DNA of 64,000 nucleotides from Scortum barcoo (lineage: Eukaryota > Chordata > Actinopteri > Centrarchiformes > Terapontidae). The notes beneath the pieces are model-generated. The model did not search any database. It saw nothing but the letters and a program-made list of their open reading frames with translations, and was not told where the DNA came from. Below are positions 24,014 to 35,133 of this stretch, in pieces (the first letter of the stretch is position 1; each line of letters opens with the position of its first letter). Location: NCBI GenBank assembly GCA_023238725.1, contig CM041544.1, forward strand, positions 652,501 to 716,500, read 5' to 3'. Both the position numbers and the translations under genes were made by a program.

Positions 24014-24136
24014 TTTTAAAAATTTTTTCTGACCTTGAGGGTCTAAGGGCAGAGTGTGTCACAGCTGTACAGACTGTAAAGCCCTCCGGGTTAAACAATG
24101 TTTTGTGACTTTGGGCTTTAAATAAATTTCACTAAA
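24014..24136 (+). repeat. L2-type LINE 3' tail, 5'-truncated, in chchd1 intron 1
   Basis: The stretch CTGACCTTGAGGGTCTAAGG … CTGTAAAGCCCTCC … TTGGGCTTTAAATAAATTT closely parallels the 3' end of the L2-like LINE at 41441-41556 in this window, in the same plus orientation. Only the last 120 bases of such an element inserted here. Confidence 0.85.
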
Positions 24137-25826
24137 AAGGCAAGTATTTTGATACAAAAAAGTCTCCAGTTAACTTAACAGAACAGCTAGAACTTATCTT
24201 GGTACGTTGAGACTAATGACAGAGAGCTGAAGCACAGAGTTTGCTGAATCTCCCAATTAAAACCTCATCACCTTAAAGCTCATGGACCTTCAAGATTCAC
24301 AGGTGTGAAACAGTCCATCCCTTAAGTGTGTGAAGCTAACATTAATGTTAGCTTAAGCAGCTAAATTGCAGAGCTGACAACTGTATCACTATGGGTCATC
24401 AGTCAGACATCAAACCCTGTCAGATGTGAATTAATAGCAGTTTGTCCCGATTACCATTACAAACCAACTATATGCTTGTTTTCAAAAATATATGTAATAT
24501 ATGTAAAGGCTAATATATTAAAGGCTTTTAGATGTCATGATTACATATATGTATATACTTGTGTGATATCAAGTATACAGTTATGTTTTATTATTTTTAA
24601 TTAATGTGAGCTAAACTGGTCATTTCTTTCAACAGTGTACTAGCCATTACAACTTGACTTTTCTCTGAGGGACTGGTTTGAATCCTGAGAGGACCTCAGC
24701 CACAGAGCAAGGATTTCTAGCTTCATCCATGGTGCATGTAGATGTGCGTAAACTCCAGGAACACCTCAACAATAAGCCTTTTATTTTCTAATTATTTTAT
24801 GTAGTTCTATTGATATAGGATTATAATATAGAGAAACGTATGAAGATACTTAGCACAAGAGTATCTGGTTGAATGCAAAACAGACCATGAATATTGACCT
24901 AGAATTTCATTTATAGAAACCAATCACTATCTAAATCACAATACTGGTCAGAAATTTCTTTAAGAAAAAAACATATCTTCTAATTGTTTGGCCTCAGATA
25001 TTAAATAAAAAAGTCTGAAATGTGAATTCACAGTGTGGAAAAAACACAACCCTTGTAATCCATGTGATACTGAATCCCACCTCAGCTTAAGAGAGAGGTC
25101 AGAAGACATCAGAATAACCACTACAACAAACATACAACTCCTAACAAACACGATCATTTAACTGTCAAAAACATAACAATCTGTTAACAATTCCTTTAAC
25201 TGAGGTGAAGCAGCTCGTTTTGGGAGCCTGTCTGTCTGACCGTTGCAGCTGTCTGGATTCAGGAAAGAGGGATTATTCTCAATCATACAACGACTCTCAG
25301 GACCTTTCACAGATTCCAAAGCTGAGACATTATAATGTATTTGTTCACAGCGATTACCTCTCTGTCTTTATATCTTTTTCTGGTTTTGGTTTGGTTCCGA
25401 TTTGGGTCTCAACTTTGGATGTACTGTTGGGCTCAGTAGGATTGGGTCTTAATTCCATACTAACACTTCAATCTAACTCTGGGAACATTTCACCTACAAA
25501 TGCAACCTGAATTAGTTCTACAATCATTCTCTCACAGGAACAAACTTCTTGTACACGTCTTCCGACTGCCGCATCTTGCTTTATTAGTAAAAACAGGGAA
25601 GACAACATAACTCATTCCAGACCAATTTGATACCACACAGTAAGGGTGGTGGAAGAGGGACGCTCTGTTTGTTCACGTATTACAGAGAGCGCACTGCACG
25701 TTGTCTCTGACGATCCTTGGTCATGTGTCTCAACTGCGAACCTAATGGAAATCACCCTACATACGGTGCGAGATGGAGAACCAACTAGAGACCAACAGAG
25801 CAAGACACCATAGCATTCATTCATAC
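24137..25826. other. chchd1 intron 1, 5' part
   Basis: AT-rich intron. No coding or repeat signal I can support. Confidence 0.6.
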
Positions 25827-25965
25827 CTCCTTTTTTCAGTTTGCGGTTGGCTACAGCGTCTCTCAGAGCCAGAGTCCTGTTGGGTTTGAGGACTGGTTTT
25901 CCGTTCTCTCTACTGAGCAGCCTGCTGACCTTGTCCTGGAAATGAACGCCCCCCTGCGCCGCCAT
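25827..25965 (-). CDS. chchd1: chchd1 exon 1 (N-terminus)
   Basis: The ATG at 25965 opens MAAQGGVHFQDKVSRLLSR, then ENGKPVLKPNRTLALRDAV, then ANRKLKKG. The donor is GGAG|GTATGA with GT at 25826-25825, leaving phase 1. The K-P-V-L-K-P-N segment is shared with vertebrate CHCHD1. The context CGCC before the ATG fits a Kozak start, and CpG-rich sequence continues upstream to about 26110, as for a housekeeping promoter. The product is imported into mitochondria and acts in the 28S mitoribosomal subunit. Confidence 0.95.
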
Positions 25966-28334
25966 TTCTCCTCAGAAACCCCCACCTGCTCCTCACTGAC
26001 TGCCTGGCTGCTACACTGTGCGCTGATATCTGGAAGTCTCTGTGACCGAGAAGAGACAAAGCCGACAGCCTTCACTTCAATATCTCATTCCTTCACGAGC
26101 GTATCAATGCACCGCCATGTTTTGCCGTAAGCTACATTTCAGTGCCGTAAAATACACCATGGCGTATACCACAGCCACTTGTCACATTCACGTGCTGTCG
26201 TAATTCTTACCACTAGTTGTACTCTGCATGAGCCATCGGTAAAAATGACTGAGTAACAATAACAAACAGTCGCAGGCGACATGATCATTTGGAAACACAG
26301 CACATAAATGAATTGTACAATTTTTGGCAAACATGACTTGAACATATGGAGATTCAAAGCCTAGACCAGTGAATTAGTCACTATACCTTCTTACAACTTG
26401 AAGTAATGACATCGCATGTGCAAGTGGGATATTTGTTTATTTGTTTGTCTTTTAAAAACTTGAATTTTTTTTTTATCTTTACAATAGTCAAGGTATTCAT
26501 CATAAAATAATTTTTAAAAAAACACCATGCTGCTGGTTTTGGGTGTACAGTGAAATAATTTGATGTTGAGCATATAGACTCACAGTTTGACCAATCTGCA
26601 CATCTTTTGAAACACTTGATACCTAGTATCCAAAGAACATCTGTCTTAGTTTTGGTAGCATATAAATAACACTTATGGAGATAAACATGTTAATTGATTT
26701 AGCATATTTAGAAAAAGTGTGAGAGTGATGGACTGAAGAACTGACCGCAGGTTGCAGTGAGACAATCTTAAGTCACACTTCAGTGGTGCTGAAACGTTTT
26801 AACCTCTGTAGGATGTACAGGTGATTTAAAATAAATAAATAAATAAATTTTTTCGTTTGAAATGTGAAATGTCTAGAAATTTAGATGTGCTGTAATAAGC
26901 CATGCCCACTTAAACCAATCATGACTGAACTGTATGCATCGACTGAGTCATGACCCTAGATCATGCAAACTAAATTTAATACAAATCCAGTCCGGAGGTG
27001 TTTCTGACAAAGTTTCAGGACAATTGGACTGATGAGTCATAAAAACGTATGGTGAAAGTACCTTAGTTAGAATACAAATAGCCTATAATACCATATTGAC
27101 TGGGCTCATGGGTTATATTTCAGATCACTCATATTCCAGCTCATTCATAGTGATAAAAGAGGTTGTGTACAGTTTCCAGTGGAAAAAGTCCTCTGCACTG
27201 TGTTCTTCTGGCACTTGGCCTATGGCTACATGACATTCGGGGAGAATGTAGGACAAGTCTTAACATCAGCCTGTTTCTGAGGGCATGTTCAGTGTGGATG
27301 CAGCATCAGCATGTATTAGAGTTGGTGCCCTTTCAAATGAGATCAAGTTTAGCTTTTTAACATACACTGTTTCTCTGTTGCTCACACTTCAAACTTTACA
27401 GATTTGTAAAGTAACAAAAATCAGAGGATGTGCAGAAATGCCTTGACTGATTAAATGATCACAGTCAGCTTATGTTGTCTCACATTATAAAACACTTGTA
27501 TGTAGTATGAAAACACTTGTCTTCTGAATCAATGGTTCACAACTTGTGACCACTTAAAACCACTGCTATACACCTGTGACACCTGGTAAATGGAAGGTAA
27601 ATCTCTTTTTTGTTTTTTGTATTTTGTTTTATTGTTTTTGGTCTCCACCCCCCTCCACCTCCTGAGGAAAATATCTGGTTCTTTACCTGCTAAGTGGTCC
27701 ACTGTATTCACCATCTTGTCTATAACTGTGTCTGTGTGCTGTTTCTGCTCAGCAGTAGTGTACAGAGGCTTTTTACAGCTTTCTCTGACAGAATGCTGAG
27801 AGTGAAGCTGAACAGTCAAGTTGTGGTTGGATGGATAAACAATGAGCTGAAACTATCAAGCTCTGTGGAGACGAGGGGAACTGACCCCTGTCACTTTGTC
27901 ATTCAATGTATTATGATAAAAATATTGATTGTTACTGCTTTAGGTGAATATACAAGGTTTAGTTGCTTCAGATGTTCTCTGTAAAATATTAATAATATAT
28001 ATATATTAATATAATATCATTTTTTCCCAAACACACATACACAGACACTCTCACAACTTAAATAAAATCTCTTTGTTGGAAACACTTTATGTGAACCTTC
28101 TGTCCTCAAGTTTCCAGAGGTAAACACACTGGCACATTCCTGTCACTGTCTGTCTGGAAGCTGTGCAATATTCTGTGTCTCTGCATGTTCCTTACCTGAA
28201 GGATATGCGTTTTACTTTACACAGCTGTCTATACCCTTGGAGAGATATGGGCTTGATTCTGTGCCGGGATCAGTTCAGCCCCAGGCATCTAACATTTCTA
28301 TCTCAGTCTTTAGACAAAGGGACTATGAGATGTA
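25966..28334. other. Upstream of chchd1, intergenic
   Basis: The first 150 bases (to about 26110) are the CpG-richer likely chchd1 promoter on the minus strand. The rest is AT-rich intergenic DNA with a short AAAT run near 26836. I recognise no further gene. Confidence 0.55.
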
Positions 28335-29685
28335 CAGTGGATATAAAAAGTCTACACAACCCTGTTCAAATGCCAGGTTTTTGTGATGTAAAAAAATGAC
28401 ACCAAGATAAATAATTTCACAACTTTTTCCACCTTTAATGTGACCCATTAACCTGTACAACGCAAGTGAAAAACAAACTGAAATCTTTACAGGAGGAAAA
28501 ATAAAAAATAAAAACTTAAAATAACCTGGTTGCATAAGATATGCACACCCTTAAACTAATACTTTGTTGCAGCACCTTTGGCTTTAATTCCAGCACTCAG
28601 TCTTTTTGGGTAAGAGTCTATCAGTGTGGTCGACAGACTATGAGGGCATCTCCTATGCACAGCCCTCTTCAGATCACCCCACAGATGTTCGATCGGATTC
28701 AGGTCTGGACTCTGGCTGGCCCATTCCAAAACCTCTGGTGAAGCCATTCTTTAGTTGATTCCTCTGAAGTTCCTCTTCAGCTTCAGTTTTCTAACAGAAG
28801 TCGGAAGGTTTTGTGCCAACACTGACTGGTATTTGGAACTGTTCATAATTCCCTCCACCGCTGACTAAGGCCCCAGTTCCAGCTGAAGAAAAACAGCCCC
28901 AAAGCATGATGCTGCCACCACCATGCTTCACAGTAGGTATGGTATTCTTTTGGTGATGAGCAGTGTTGTTTTTGCGCCAAATATACTTTTTGGAATTATG
29001 GCCAAAAAGTTCAACCTTTGGTTTCATCTGACCACAACACATTTTCCCACATGCGTTTGGGAGATTTCAAATGTCTTTTTGCAAAATGAAGCCGGGCTTG
29101 GATGTTTTTCTTCGAGAGATAAGGCTTCCGTCTTGCCACCCTTCCCCATAGCCCAGACATATGAAGAAGACGGGAGATTGTTGTCACATGTACTACACAG
29201 CCAGTACTTGCCAGAAATTCCTGCAACTCCTTCAATGTTGCTGTCGGCCTCTTGGCAGCCTCCCTGACCAGTTTTCTCCTCGTTTTATCATCAATTTTGG
29301 ACGGACGTCCTGTTCTTGGTAATGTCACTGTTGTGCCATATTTTCTCCACTTGATGATGACTGTCTTCACTGTGTTCCATGGTATATTTAATTCCTTGGA
29401 AATTCTTTTGTACCCTTCTCCTGACTGATATCTTTGAACAATGAGATCCCTCTGATGCTTTGGAAGCTCTCTGTGGACCGATGGCTTGTGCTGGAAGATG
29501 TGGCTACAAAAATGTGAAGGAAAAGCCTACTAGAACAGCTGAACTTTATTTTGGGGTTAATCAGAGGCACTTTAAATGGTGACAGGTGTGTGAGAAGTTG
29601 TGAAATTATTTATCTTGGTGTCATTTTTTTACATCACAAAAACCTGGCATTTGAACAGGGGTGTGTAGACTTTTTATATCCACTG
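28335..29685 (-). mobile_element. Tc1-like transposon C, both ends present
   Basis: The inverted repeats start CAGTGGATATAAAAAGTCTA at 28335 and end with the reverse complement at 29685. TA dinucleotides flank at 28333-28334 and 29686-29687. The terminal repeat runs more than 80 bp inward. The length is 1351 bp, shorter than a complete Tc1, which points to internal deletion. Confidence 0.93.
28556..29500 (-). pseudogene. Dead Tc1-family transposase of element C
   Basis: The minus-strand pieces come in order. An N-terminal HTH relic lies around 29500-29380. Then follow VIIKWRKYGTTVTLPRTGRP, KIDDKTRRKLVREA and WENVLWSDET with the first catalytic D near 29015. KVELFGHNSKKY and NTIPTVKHGGGSIMLWGCFS lie at about 29020-28880. 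After a gap comes EVLEWASQSPDLNPIEHLW with the catalytic E near 28700. The segment carrying the second catalytic D is missing, and there are at least three frame breaks. Confidence 0.88.
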
Positions 29686-30589
29686 TATGTGCATGTGAAA
29701 CAAAGCTCAGATGTGTGCCAGAACTGTTATTTTGATAGGCTCAACACCAGTGGGGAAAGGGTGGACAGAAGACTGAGTTGAACTTTTAACCTAAGAACGA
29801 AGACCTCTGACACACACACAGAAACACACAAAGACAATAGAAGCAGTCTTAAAGAATCTTTTGAGGGGATTCAAGTGGACTAAATGCTGCTGACAGTGTT
29901 TTGAGCATTCTCAGATGTGCTGTTGAAGCAGTGTACCGTGAACTTCAACTAATTGCTGATGAGTCAGGTTCCAACACATTCAAGTTATGTCTATATAATA
30001 TATTTTTGATAATATTCATGTAAACAGGTAAAATGATTGTGCCTGCCAATGTGTCTCCCAGTCAAAGCAGATCTATTCTCCTCTTACCGCAGAAAACAAA
30101 ATACAAGCAAACAGACACAGCTCAGTGCTTGTTGTGGGTTATCAACAGTGATAAGGACAGAGCCATGCTGCTCTGTTACAGAGGATAAATCATTCCTCTG
30201 TAACAGAGCAGCATGGCTGGCTGGTGTGTAATAACAAAATAGTGATGGCGATGGGATTATGGAGAGCTGCTGTTTTCATTAGAACATTGCCATTCTTAAC
30301 CAAGGTCTCTGTGGAGTTTCAGATGACTAAAACACAGAGTTGCATACACCCTATATTTCAGAAGAGCCATTGTCCATCCTGTGCCATGGGCACAAAAGGT
30401 ATCACAATAGACAGAGGATAGACCAGTCTAAAGCTCTGTAGCCTTGACCTTACAGAGACAGAGGCTGTGGCAAACAGTCAGTCTTTATATACACTCAGCA
30501 GTCTGAATGCATGTATGCATGAATGTCTGACTTGCAAAAAGAAGTTTGCAGGCAGAAATGTGAATGTACAAGTCTACAAAACTATGTGT
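29686..30589. other. Intergenic, with one perfect hairpin
   Basis: Nothing coding is recognised. The inverted repeat at 30161-30218 is the only structure seen. Confidence 0.6.
30161..30218. repeat. Perfect 24-bp inverted repeat with 10-base loop
   Basis: The arms at 30161-30184 and 30195-30218 are exact reverse complements, separated by ATAAATCATT. The arm core is CATGCTGCTCTGTTACAGAG. It is not the end of any element I recognise, and no TA flanks suggest a transposon. Confidence 0.95.
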
Positions 30590-31068
30590 AACATAGTTAA
30601 AAAGGTTCAGGTTAAGTCCCGCTAAAAAGGATAACTCTGCCACCTGCTGTCGTAAATATGTGCCTGCATTGAGCTTTGGGTAGAAATAGCAAAGGATTAT
30701 GGGTAATCCTCAAAGCGTCTCAGGATTTGCCAATAGGTAACGTGTCTGTGAATGGACAAAAATGATGTTAACTAAATCCAAAGCACATAAAAGTTTAGCT
30801 GGCTGTGTTTGTTTAGGTATAAATTGTCTTAGGTCAAATTTTCTGTATTACGTTTACCAATTGTTTTTTTTTTGTGTTTTACCGCTGGTAATAATCCTCT
30901 CTATATTACTAACGGGACACTAGCTAACATTTAATGTGATGCAAGTGATAATCATTCTACACTTCCCTCTGTTAAAAATGCAGATGCAGAATAAACCTGC
31001 TGTTACCTCAAGCCTGACCAGCTCCAAGTGGTTCATTTGAAAGGAGACATCTCACAGAGGTCACATTG
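30590..31068 (+). repeat. Possible degraded 5' LTR of the old Gypsy element
   Basis: An AATAAA occurs at about 30990, and the sequence …GTCACA at 31066 is followed by T and then TGGTGTCATGACTC, which could be a primer-binding site (PBS sites start TGG). The gag-like frame begins about 100 bases further on. No second LTR copy survives to confirm the boundaries. Confidence 0.3.
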
Positions 31069-31163
31069 GTGTCATGACTCTTCCAAGACTACGCCAAACC
31101 GGGCTGGTGTCTTCTATACACTGCATCGTTTGGAGCTGCTTTTCTTGGGTGTTTTGATTCAGT

Positions 31164-31644
31164 GTGGGTAGGGGTAGAGGGCTACATAGTACACCCGTTC
31201 CGTTTTCACTGAGTGACCATCAGGTGGGTGATTTTGTGCGTAGTCCTATTAAATCTGAGGACTTAGTGCCACCTCATAGTCAACCTGCAGTCGAGTTACA
31301 TCCACCATGGTGCACTAGCACATCAGTTCCATGCCCTCCTTTTGATGATGTGAGACTATTTGACCAAGTGAGCACTACTGAACATCAGATAGGGCAACAG
31401 CTAGCTGATAGCATCATGTCACACCTCAACACAACAAACCCCACAGCTTCGGTGCATACTAGTCACGTAGAAACATGTAATAAAAAAGACATTCCCCCCA
31501 GTCACACACTGGATCTCTCACAGACCCAGTTGGTCTCTCAGAGGGAAGTCAAGGACCTGTATTCTGAGGGGAAAATTCAGATACACTGGCAGTTGATGAA
31601 TTGGAGGAATTGATGAAGAATTACATCAGAAAAAGTGGAAAATC
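31164..31644 (+). pseudogene. Old Gypsy element: gag, 5' part
   Basis: An open stretch of 149 codons (to 31613) upstream of the recognisable gag core at 33665, with no domain of its own. It is assigned to gag by position. The reading breaks shortly before an insertion at 31645. The retroelement flank AAATC at 31640-31644 is repeated at 33665-33669, showing that the two gag parts were once joined. Confidence 0.6.
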
Positions 31645-32134
31645 TGTTAGGTTAGGTGCACGGTGAAGTGGAGTTGGACCCAGATGCAGACGAGGCAGGA
31701 GGCAGATTAGACGTTTGACTCTTTATTCACGGTAAACACGGGAACACAGGAACACAGGGACGAGGCAGGAACGCAGCAACACGGGTAGCACAGGGAAGCA
31801 CAAGTTAGCACTAGAAGCACGAGGAAGCACAAGGAAGCACAAGGAAGCACGAGAAGCACGAGAAAGCACAAGAAGCACGACATAACACAGGTAGGAACAA
31901 ACGACACGACAAAGAACAAAAGGAGAAGGACTGACTTAAATACACAGGAGGAAAGGGAAGTGGAAACAGGTGAGGAGACTAATGGGGACAGGTGAAACCA
32001 ATAGGGGCGGAGAGCAGGCAATCAAAAAAGGAGGGAAACACGAAGGACAGGAAGTAAAGTGCAAAACCAGTGAGTAAAGACGAGACTACAAAATAAAACA
32101 GGAAATACACAACAGGTAACATACACACATAACA
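31645..32134 (-). repeat. 3' LTR of the minus-strand remnant
   Basis: In minus orientation it begins TGTTATGTGTGTATG at 32134 and ends …CACCTAACA at 31645. An AATAAA lies near 31725, as expected for the R region. The middle contains a GAAGCACAAG-type tandem at 31795-31870. A similar sequence recurs at about 62600-63072. Confidence 0.85.
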
Positions 32135-32153
32135 GTACCCCCCCCTCAAGGGA

Positions 32154-33558
32154 TGGCTTCCAGACATCCCCCAAAAAGTCCAACAAGGCTAAGCAGGGAG
32201 GGTGGAGGGCGTGCGGAGGAGGGATTCGGGATGGGCGGAGGGGGTCTGGAGGAGGGATTGGGCCCCGCCGGGCGGTGACGGCGAGTGGCGGATGCGCATG
32301 GTTGCGAAGCCAGGAGCCTCTGGCGGCCGACGACAGAGGCGAAGATGAAGGCTGGAACCCTCGGGAGGCCGGAACTGGCGTGAAGCAGAACCCTTCGGGA
32401 GGCCGGCGGACGGCCAAGGCGGCGAGAACCCTCTGGTGGAGGCCGGCCGGCGAAGGCGGCGAGACCCTCGGGAATGGCGGCCGGCGGCGGATGCAGAACC
32501 CTTGAGGCGGCCGAGGCGGCTGGAAGGCGTCTGAAGCCCCTGGCGTGGCGGCGAAAGGCGTGAGACCCTCTGGCGGCTCTGGCGGCGAAGACGACCCTTG
32601 GCAGGCGGCAGCCGTGGGCGGCGAAAGCGAAGACGGAGACCCTCTGGCGGCCGGGCGGCGGCGAACGGCGACGCGAAGCGAAGACTGAGACCCTCTGGCC
32701 GGGGCGCACGGCGAAGGCAAAGACGAAGACGAGACCTTCATGCGGCCGGCGGCACGGAGACCTGGCGGCGACGGGCGGAAGACGAAGACTGAGACCTCTG
32801 GCGGCCACGGGCACGGGCGGCGGACGGGCGAAGGCAAAGACGAAGACGGAGACCCTCTCATGGCCGGGCGGCGGAGGCGGAACTCCCTTCGGGAGACCGA
32901 CAGCGGTGGTGGAAGGCGGAACCCTCGGGAGACCGACGGCGGCGACCCTCCTCTGGCGGCTGGCAACGCGTAAGCGAATCAGTTCAGGAGAGGTGTCGGA
33001 GGAAGGCGGGGAAGGCCGACGGAAAGTCAGGGGCTCCGTCTCGGGGTCACTGGGAGGCTCTGGGAGCTCAGTCTCAGTCTCGGGGGCACTGGGAGGCTCA
33101 CTGGGAGGCAGTCTCGGGGGCACTGGGAGCTCAGTCTCAGTCTCACGGGGTCTCGGGGGCACTGGGCTCTCACTGGGAGGCTCACTGGGACGCTCAAGCT
33201 CAGTCTCTGGGGGCACTGGGACGCCTGGGAGCTCTGGGGCACTGGGAGGCTCACTGGGGACGCTCAAGCTCAGTCTTCTGGGGCACTGGGGACGCTCGAG
33301 CTCAGGGGCACTGGGGCGCTCACTGGGACGCCTGAGCTCAGTCTCTGGGGCACTCAGCTGGGAACTCGGACGGCTGGACTGCCGGCTGCACCAGCGGCTG
33401 CAGCTGGGACTGAAGGCTCAGAAGCTGGGCCGCAGGCTGAGGGCTGGGAAGCTGAAGACTCGGGAGCGGGGCCGCAGGCTGAAGGCTCGGGGAGCTGAAG
33501 GCTCGGGAGCTGAGCTAAAGACTCGGGAGCTGAAACTGGGCAGGGTTGAGGGCTCTGA
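32154..33558 (-). repeat. GC-rich proline-coding tandem array (internal region)
   Basis: About 1.4 kb of very GC-rich, purine-skewed sequence. At 32300-32960 imperfect units of roughly 25-30 bases contain CGGCGAAGACGGAGACCCTCTGG. At 33020-33360 shorter units are built from CACTGGGAGGCTC and CTCAGTCTC. Minus-strand reading gives long overlapping frames rich in P, S, E, R and V (for example 33267-32146 and 32966-32022), because the array lacks stops. I see no enzyme motif. It probably derives from the 3' internal part of the LTR element, expanded as a minisatellite. I do not call it a host gene. Confidence 0.75.
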
Positions 33559-33664
33559 AGGGAAACACGAAGGACAGGAAGTAAAGTGCAAAACCAGTGA
33601 GTAAAGACGAGACTACAAAATAAAACAGGAAATACACAACAACAGGTAACATACACACATAACA
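33559..33664 (-). repeat. Truncated 5' LTR of the minus-strand remnant
   Basis: 106 bases match 32032-32134 with one small AAC insertion. It is therefore a direct repeat of the start of the LTR. The rest of this LTR is deleted at 33559, where the tandem array begins abruptly. Confidence 0.9.
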
Positions 33665-34460
33665 AAATCAAGCAGAGGAAATTCTTATCCACCTGAGAGG
33701 CAGGGCAAAGGATGTTGTGAGGTTTGGTGTAAGAAATTGGGAAATTGATGTCCAGAATAACCCACAGGCCATCGATGGACTCCTGCGCTTCAGCTCTAGC
33801 CATTGCTCCTCTGTGCCCCTGGCTGACTTCTATTCCACCCTGCCAAAAGAACAAGAGGATCCTTATGAGTACTGGCTTAGACTGAACAGAGCCGCTGATG
33901 TTGCTGCAAATTGTCTTAAAGAGCAGGGTAAAATGTTTGACAGCCCCAGTGTTGAGGTCACGCGCATGTTCATCAGACACTGCCCCAGTAGAGATCTAGC
34001 TCTTACTTTTAGGTCCAAAATGATCGACAAGTGGTCTACTCGTGAAGTTCAAGCAGTGCTGGATGAATACCATCTGGAGAAGGGACTAAGGATTTCTACT
34101 GACAGGAGTAGTAGGATCGACATGAATAGAATAGAGGTTAGTCCTAATGCTACTGTTGTATCTGACATCTCTGAACAGAAACTACCCATGAGCCAAGACG
34201 CCTCTGCTCTATAAAGGCTGATTGGGATGCTAGAGAAAATGTTGCTTCAGAGCCCGGGTTATGCCCAAGTCAATAAAAGGCCTCCAAAAATTGAGGGCTT
34301 GAGCAACATACCGTGTTCTAAATGTGAAGACAGTTTTCACTCTGCCCTCACACACTGTCGGGAAAAAGGGCTCTGTTTCCTGTGTCATTTGCCTGGCCAT
34401 TCAAGACACAACTGTCCAGAGAGGAGACAATGTCTTCTTCATCCTCCGCAGGGAAACTGA
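33665..34460 (+). pseudogene. Old Gypsy element: gag core and zinc knuckle
   Basis: The frame resumes after the insertion with EILIHLRGRAKDVVRFGVRN and continues through EQEDPYEYWLRLNRAADVA, as in retrotransposon capsid proteins. An in-frame TAA lies at 34212-34214, after which the same frame continues to a CCHC zinc knuckle, CFLCHLPGHSRHNC, at about 34374-34415. Gag would package the element RNA; the knuckle binds nucleic acid. Confidence 0.8.
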
Positions 34461-34489
34461 ATGATCTGCGTACAGGGTAGGACAGCGCA

Positions 34490-35133
34490 GATCAAGTGAG
34501 TGAGCCTCCCACCTTGGATTCGACAGACACTAGTGATTATGATACACTCTATCACATATTCAGCAGCATAGTGCCGCCACATAAGACACTGATTGTCCAA
34601 GGTATGCAGAGACTCTCAGAGACGGTTAGTCTATTCTATACTGATGTGACTACTGATGATGGGCATATTCTCAGAGCATTAGTGGACAGTAGATATATGG
34701 CGTGCACTATAGGTGTGACAGCTGACATTAAACTCTCACAGTCTGTTCCTAATATTGAAAAAAAGTCAGCTTTGTTATTATTGGTTGCAGGGGTTATCTT
34801 GTCACACCCTCTACCATATATGACATTACTGTGTCAGTTTATGGGTACAAGGCGATAATTCCTGTTCTAGTTGTGCCTGGCCAAACTGATGAGATGATCC
34901 TTGGCAGCAATGCCATCAACTGGCTCATTTCACAGTTGAGAAAGACAGCTGGTGGTGAAGACATCACATCCCCAGTTAGTAGTGCCCAAGCAGGTTATCA
35001 GCCCCAGGTGGTATCACTTCTGTCCCGCTCAGATGAAGGGATGGGCGGAACCATGCCAACCAGAATTGGCACGGCCAAGCTCAGACGGTATGTGACTGAA
35101 GTCATTGCAGATGCGATGTCTGAACACTTGTGA
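34490..35133 (+). pseudogene. Old Gypsy element: protease region
   Basis: An aspartic-protease-like stretch reads GHILRALVDSRYMACTIG. The family active site D-S/T-G is changed to D-S-R near 34690, which should abolish catalysis. A frame shift near 34835 leads to PVLVVPGQTDEMILGSNAINWL, the C-terminal flap/helix region of such proteases. Confidence 0.75.

Larger units (their letters stand above)
31645..33664 (-). mobile_element. LTR-element remnant inserted in the old gag, minus strand
   Basis: A 2020-bp insert with TG…CA ends flanked by a 5-bp duplication, AAATC, at 31640-31644 and 33665-33669. In minus orientation it has a full 3' LTR at 31645-32134, a polypurine tract at 32135-32153 (seen as GTACCCCCCCCTCAAGGG on the plus strand), a GC-rich internal region, and only the first ~106 bases of the 5' LTR at 33559-33664. 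Almost all gag-pol sequence and most of the 5' LTR have been lost. Confidence 0.85.

Noticed and set aside
32022..33604. Long overlapping frames on both strands (up to 373 codons) as a host proline-rich gene
   Set aside because: The sequence is a GC-rich tandem array with few stops in any frame, lies between LTR parts and has no recognisable domain. Open frames are expected by composition.
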